A DNA stretch of 6,933 nucleotides from the NCBI GenBank assembly GCA_039029935.1, contig JBCCFC010000733.1, forward strand, positions 1-6,933. The letters are read 5' to 3'. Below, piece after piece: positions 5,579-6,933 of the stretch (position 1 is its first letter; every line of letters starts with the position of its first letter). The position numbers were made by a program, and so were the translations under genes. The notes under the pieces are model-generated. The model was not told the origin of the DNA, made no database searches, and saw only the letters and a list, made by a program, of their open reading frames with translations. The DNA comes from G039029935 sp039029935 (GTDB taxonomy: Bacteria; Chloroflexota; Anaerolineae; Caldilineales; Caldilineaceae).

Positions 5579-5588
5579 AATCTTGTCT

Positions 5589-6770
5589 TTATCTCAAGCC
5601 TAAGTTTCGCGCCACAATGCCACGCAAAATTTCATTTGTGCCACCGCGTAGGGTAAATGACGGACCTCGCAACATTGTCTGTGCGAGATACACTTCAAGC
5701 GGATCATCTGAATCGACGGACGGCTGGACAGGGGTCAGCAAGCGAACAATCTCGGCCATGTCCTGCTCATAGCGTGTTCCCAAGTCCTTGACCAGCGAGC
5801 CTTCAACATCAGGAATATCGCCGTCATCCAACATGAAGGCGACGGCCAATGACATTCGTCGCATGGCCCACAGACGCGCAACCAATTGCCCGATTGTCAC
5901 AGCACTATGTTCAGTTAATTTTTCACCAGTACCATTGCTTAAACGACGCATATAAGCCAATAGCACAGGAAAACTGCTCAACAGCCGCTCAGGACCACTC
6001 CGCTCAAAGGCCAACTCGCCGATGACCTGCTGCCAGCCTCTGCCGATGGTCCCGACGACCATAGAATCGGGGACAAATACATCGTCAAAGAGCAGTTGGT
6101 TGAAATGGTGATTGCCATCAATCGAAATGATGGGTTTGATGGTCAGTCCAGGCGCAGACAAATCAACCAAGAACTGGCTCATCCCAGCATGTCGTTGCTC
6201 ATTTTTGGGCGATGTACGGAAAAGCGCAATCGAGTAGTGGAAACGATGCGCCCAGCTTGTCCAGATTTTGTGGCCGTTGAGCCGCCACCCGCCCTCGACT
6301 TTGGTGGCAGATGACTCGATGGAGGCTAAATCGGAGCCGGAGTCAGGTTCACTCATGCCGATGGCGAAATAGCATTCACCCCGTGCAATCTTGGGCATGA
6401 TAAGCTGCCGTTGCTCTTCTGTGCCATAACGCAATAGCAATGGTCCGGTCTGGCGGTCGGCAATCCAATGGGCCACAACGGGTGCGCTAGCGGCAAGCAG
6501 TTCTTCTGTGACGACAAACCTATCCAATGCGGAACGTTCTTGTCCGCCATATTCCCTAGGCCATGTCATCCCCAGCCAGCCACGTTCACCCAGTTTGCGG
6601 CTAAATTCCGGCGAGAACCCGGCCAGCCATGCGTCGCATTGGGGTTCAAAACCACCTGTATCCAGTTCAGATTGCAGAAAGTCACGCACTTCCTGCCGCA
6701 GTGACTCTGCTGAGGGTGGTAGTGTGACTTGAAATAGATTCTCATGTTTGTTTGAGTGAAAAAAGTTCAT
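5589..6770 (-). CDS. Acyl-CoA dehydrogenase subunit A (catalytic half-site, probable alpha subunit)
   Basis: This 393-residue, full-length acyl-CoA dehydrogenase fold would introduce a double bond alpha-beta to the CoA thioester, passing electrons through FAD. The N-terminal helical domain covers about 19-130 (with GWLGMTWPREYGG at 64-76). The middle beta domain has GMSEPDSGSDLAS (138-150) and LNGHKIWTS (164-172), the flavin and substrate contacts. The C-terminal helical domain ends in RGGTNEILRGIVARNLGLR (375-393). The usual C-terminal catalytic Glu (YEGT) is Gly376 here. Glu256 in ELAFERSG matches the alternative base position of isovaleryl-CoA dehydrogenase and FadE26. The Arg-x-Gln-Phe-Gly motif that should follow is absent, and subunit B encoded next door has it. 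It is the first visible gene of the operon. The ATG at 6770 has AGGA eight bases upstream. The substrate is unknown. Confidence 0.92.
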   Translation of the reverse strand: MNFFHSNKHENLFQVTLPPSAESLRQEVRDFLQSELDTGGFEPQCDAWLAGFSPEFSRKLGERGWLGMTWPREYGGQERSALDRFVVTEELLAASAPVVAHWIADRQTGPLLLRYGTEEQRQLIMPKIARGECYFAIGMSEPDSGSDLASIESSATKVEGGWRLNGHKIWTSWAHRFHYSIALFRTSPKNEQRHAGMSQFLVDLSAPGLTIKPIISIDGNHHFNQLLFDDVFVPDSMVVGTIGRGWQQVIGELAFERSGPERLLSSFPVLLAYMRRLSNGTGEKLTEHSAVTIGQLVARLWAMRRMSLAVAFMLDDGDIPDVEGSLVKDLGTRYEQDMAEIVRLLTPVQPSVDSDDPLEVYLAQTMLRGPSFTLRGGTNEILRGIVARNLGLR

Positions 6771-6933
6771 GGTTTTATCCTGTTTACCTATTTAGATCAT
6801 TCCAAACAAATAACCAGTAGGGGCATGAGGTGGCGTGGGGGGTATTGGGGGGGGGTATGAGTATAAAAAAAGTCCAGGTACAAAACAACAAACAAAACCC
6901 CCCAAACCGAACAAGAACTAGAAAAAAAAAGAA
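6771..6933. other. Upstream end region with low-complexity, probably degraded contig end
   Basis: No gene is seen. Bases 6771-6820 look ordinary and should hold the operon's upstream region, but no convincing promoter for the minus strand is found. From 6820 the sequence turns into G runs (4 at 6820-6823, 6 at 6837-6842, 9 at 6847-6855). It then turns into A/C-rich text with A7, C6 and A9 runs and very few T to the end. This abrupt change is unlike the rest of the window and suggests error-prone sequence at a contig edge. Confidence 0.6.

Noticed and set aside
6771..6819. Minus-strand promoter for the acyl-CoA operon
   Set aside because: TAAATA-like -10 candidates exist but none has a TTGACA-like partner at 16-18 bases. 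The operon may also begin beyond the window.
6820..6855. G-quadruplex regulatory site upstream of the dehydrogenase operon
   Set aside because: The G runs lie in the suspected low-quality contig end and cannot be trusted as biology.

Overview
The window most likely comes from a filamentous-type member of the Chloroflexota (Anaerolineae/Caldilineae-like). This is an inference from style, not from a marker gene. The clues are a zinc ribbon, membrane helix and LysM protein with Pro/Thr-rich linkers, a lipoprotein c-type cytochrome, paired acyl-CoA dehydrogenases, and two kinds of dispersed palindromic repeat. Base composition is close to balanced. The last ~110 bases look like a degraded contig end.

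Layout. (1) Bases 14-437 hold three plus-strand tRNA genes, Ser(UGA), Ser(GCU) and Arg(GCG), closed by a strong intrinsic terminator. (2) Bases 647-1294 hold a single-gene unit for a lipid-anchored monoheme cytochrome c, with its own terminator. (3) Bases 1366-3229 hold a two-gene plus-strand operon. It starts from an extended -10 promoter so close to the first ATG that the transcript is probably leaderless. The first gene encodes a cytoplasmic zinc ribbon, one membrane helix and two external LysM domains. The second encodes a membrane-anchored protein with a Pro-rich linker and an NTF2-like C-terminal domain. (4) Bases 6770-3156 on the minus strand hold a four-gene lipid/acyl-CoA operon in the order acyl-CoA dehydrogenase A, acyl-CoA dehydrogenase B, crotonase-fold enzyme, small unknown acidic protein. 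It runs head-on into region 3, and the last 74 bases of the two converging genes overlap with no terminator between them.

How the genes work together. The two dehydrogenases have lost complementary FAD-site and catalytic motifs. A keeps the middle-domain Ser-Glu-Pro...Gly-Ser-Asp motif and a candidate catalytic Glu, but lacks the Arg-x-Gln-Phe-Gly motif. B has the reverse. This is the pattern of the heterotetrameric (alpha2-beta2) dehydrogenases known from actinobacterial steroid side-chain degradation, so the pair probably forms one enzyme that desaturates a bulky or branched acyl-CoA. The crotonase would act on the product, but it lacks both glutamates of classical enoyl-CoA hydratase. The substrate cannot be read from the sequence. 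Both larger gaps in this operon are filled by repeats: a perfect 27-bp inverted repeat made of two REP-like hairpins between the dehydrogenases, and a ~120-bp palindromic element holding two different four-copy tandem arrays before the crotonase gene.

The most useful items for a second look are the complementary dehydrogenase pair, the non-canonical crotonase, the small unrecognised gene at the operon end, the leaderless promoter, the tRNA-Arg with a GCG anticodon, and the repeat elements.
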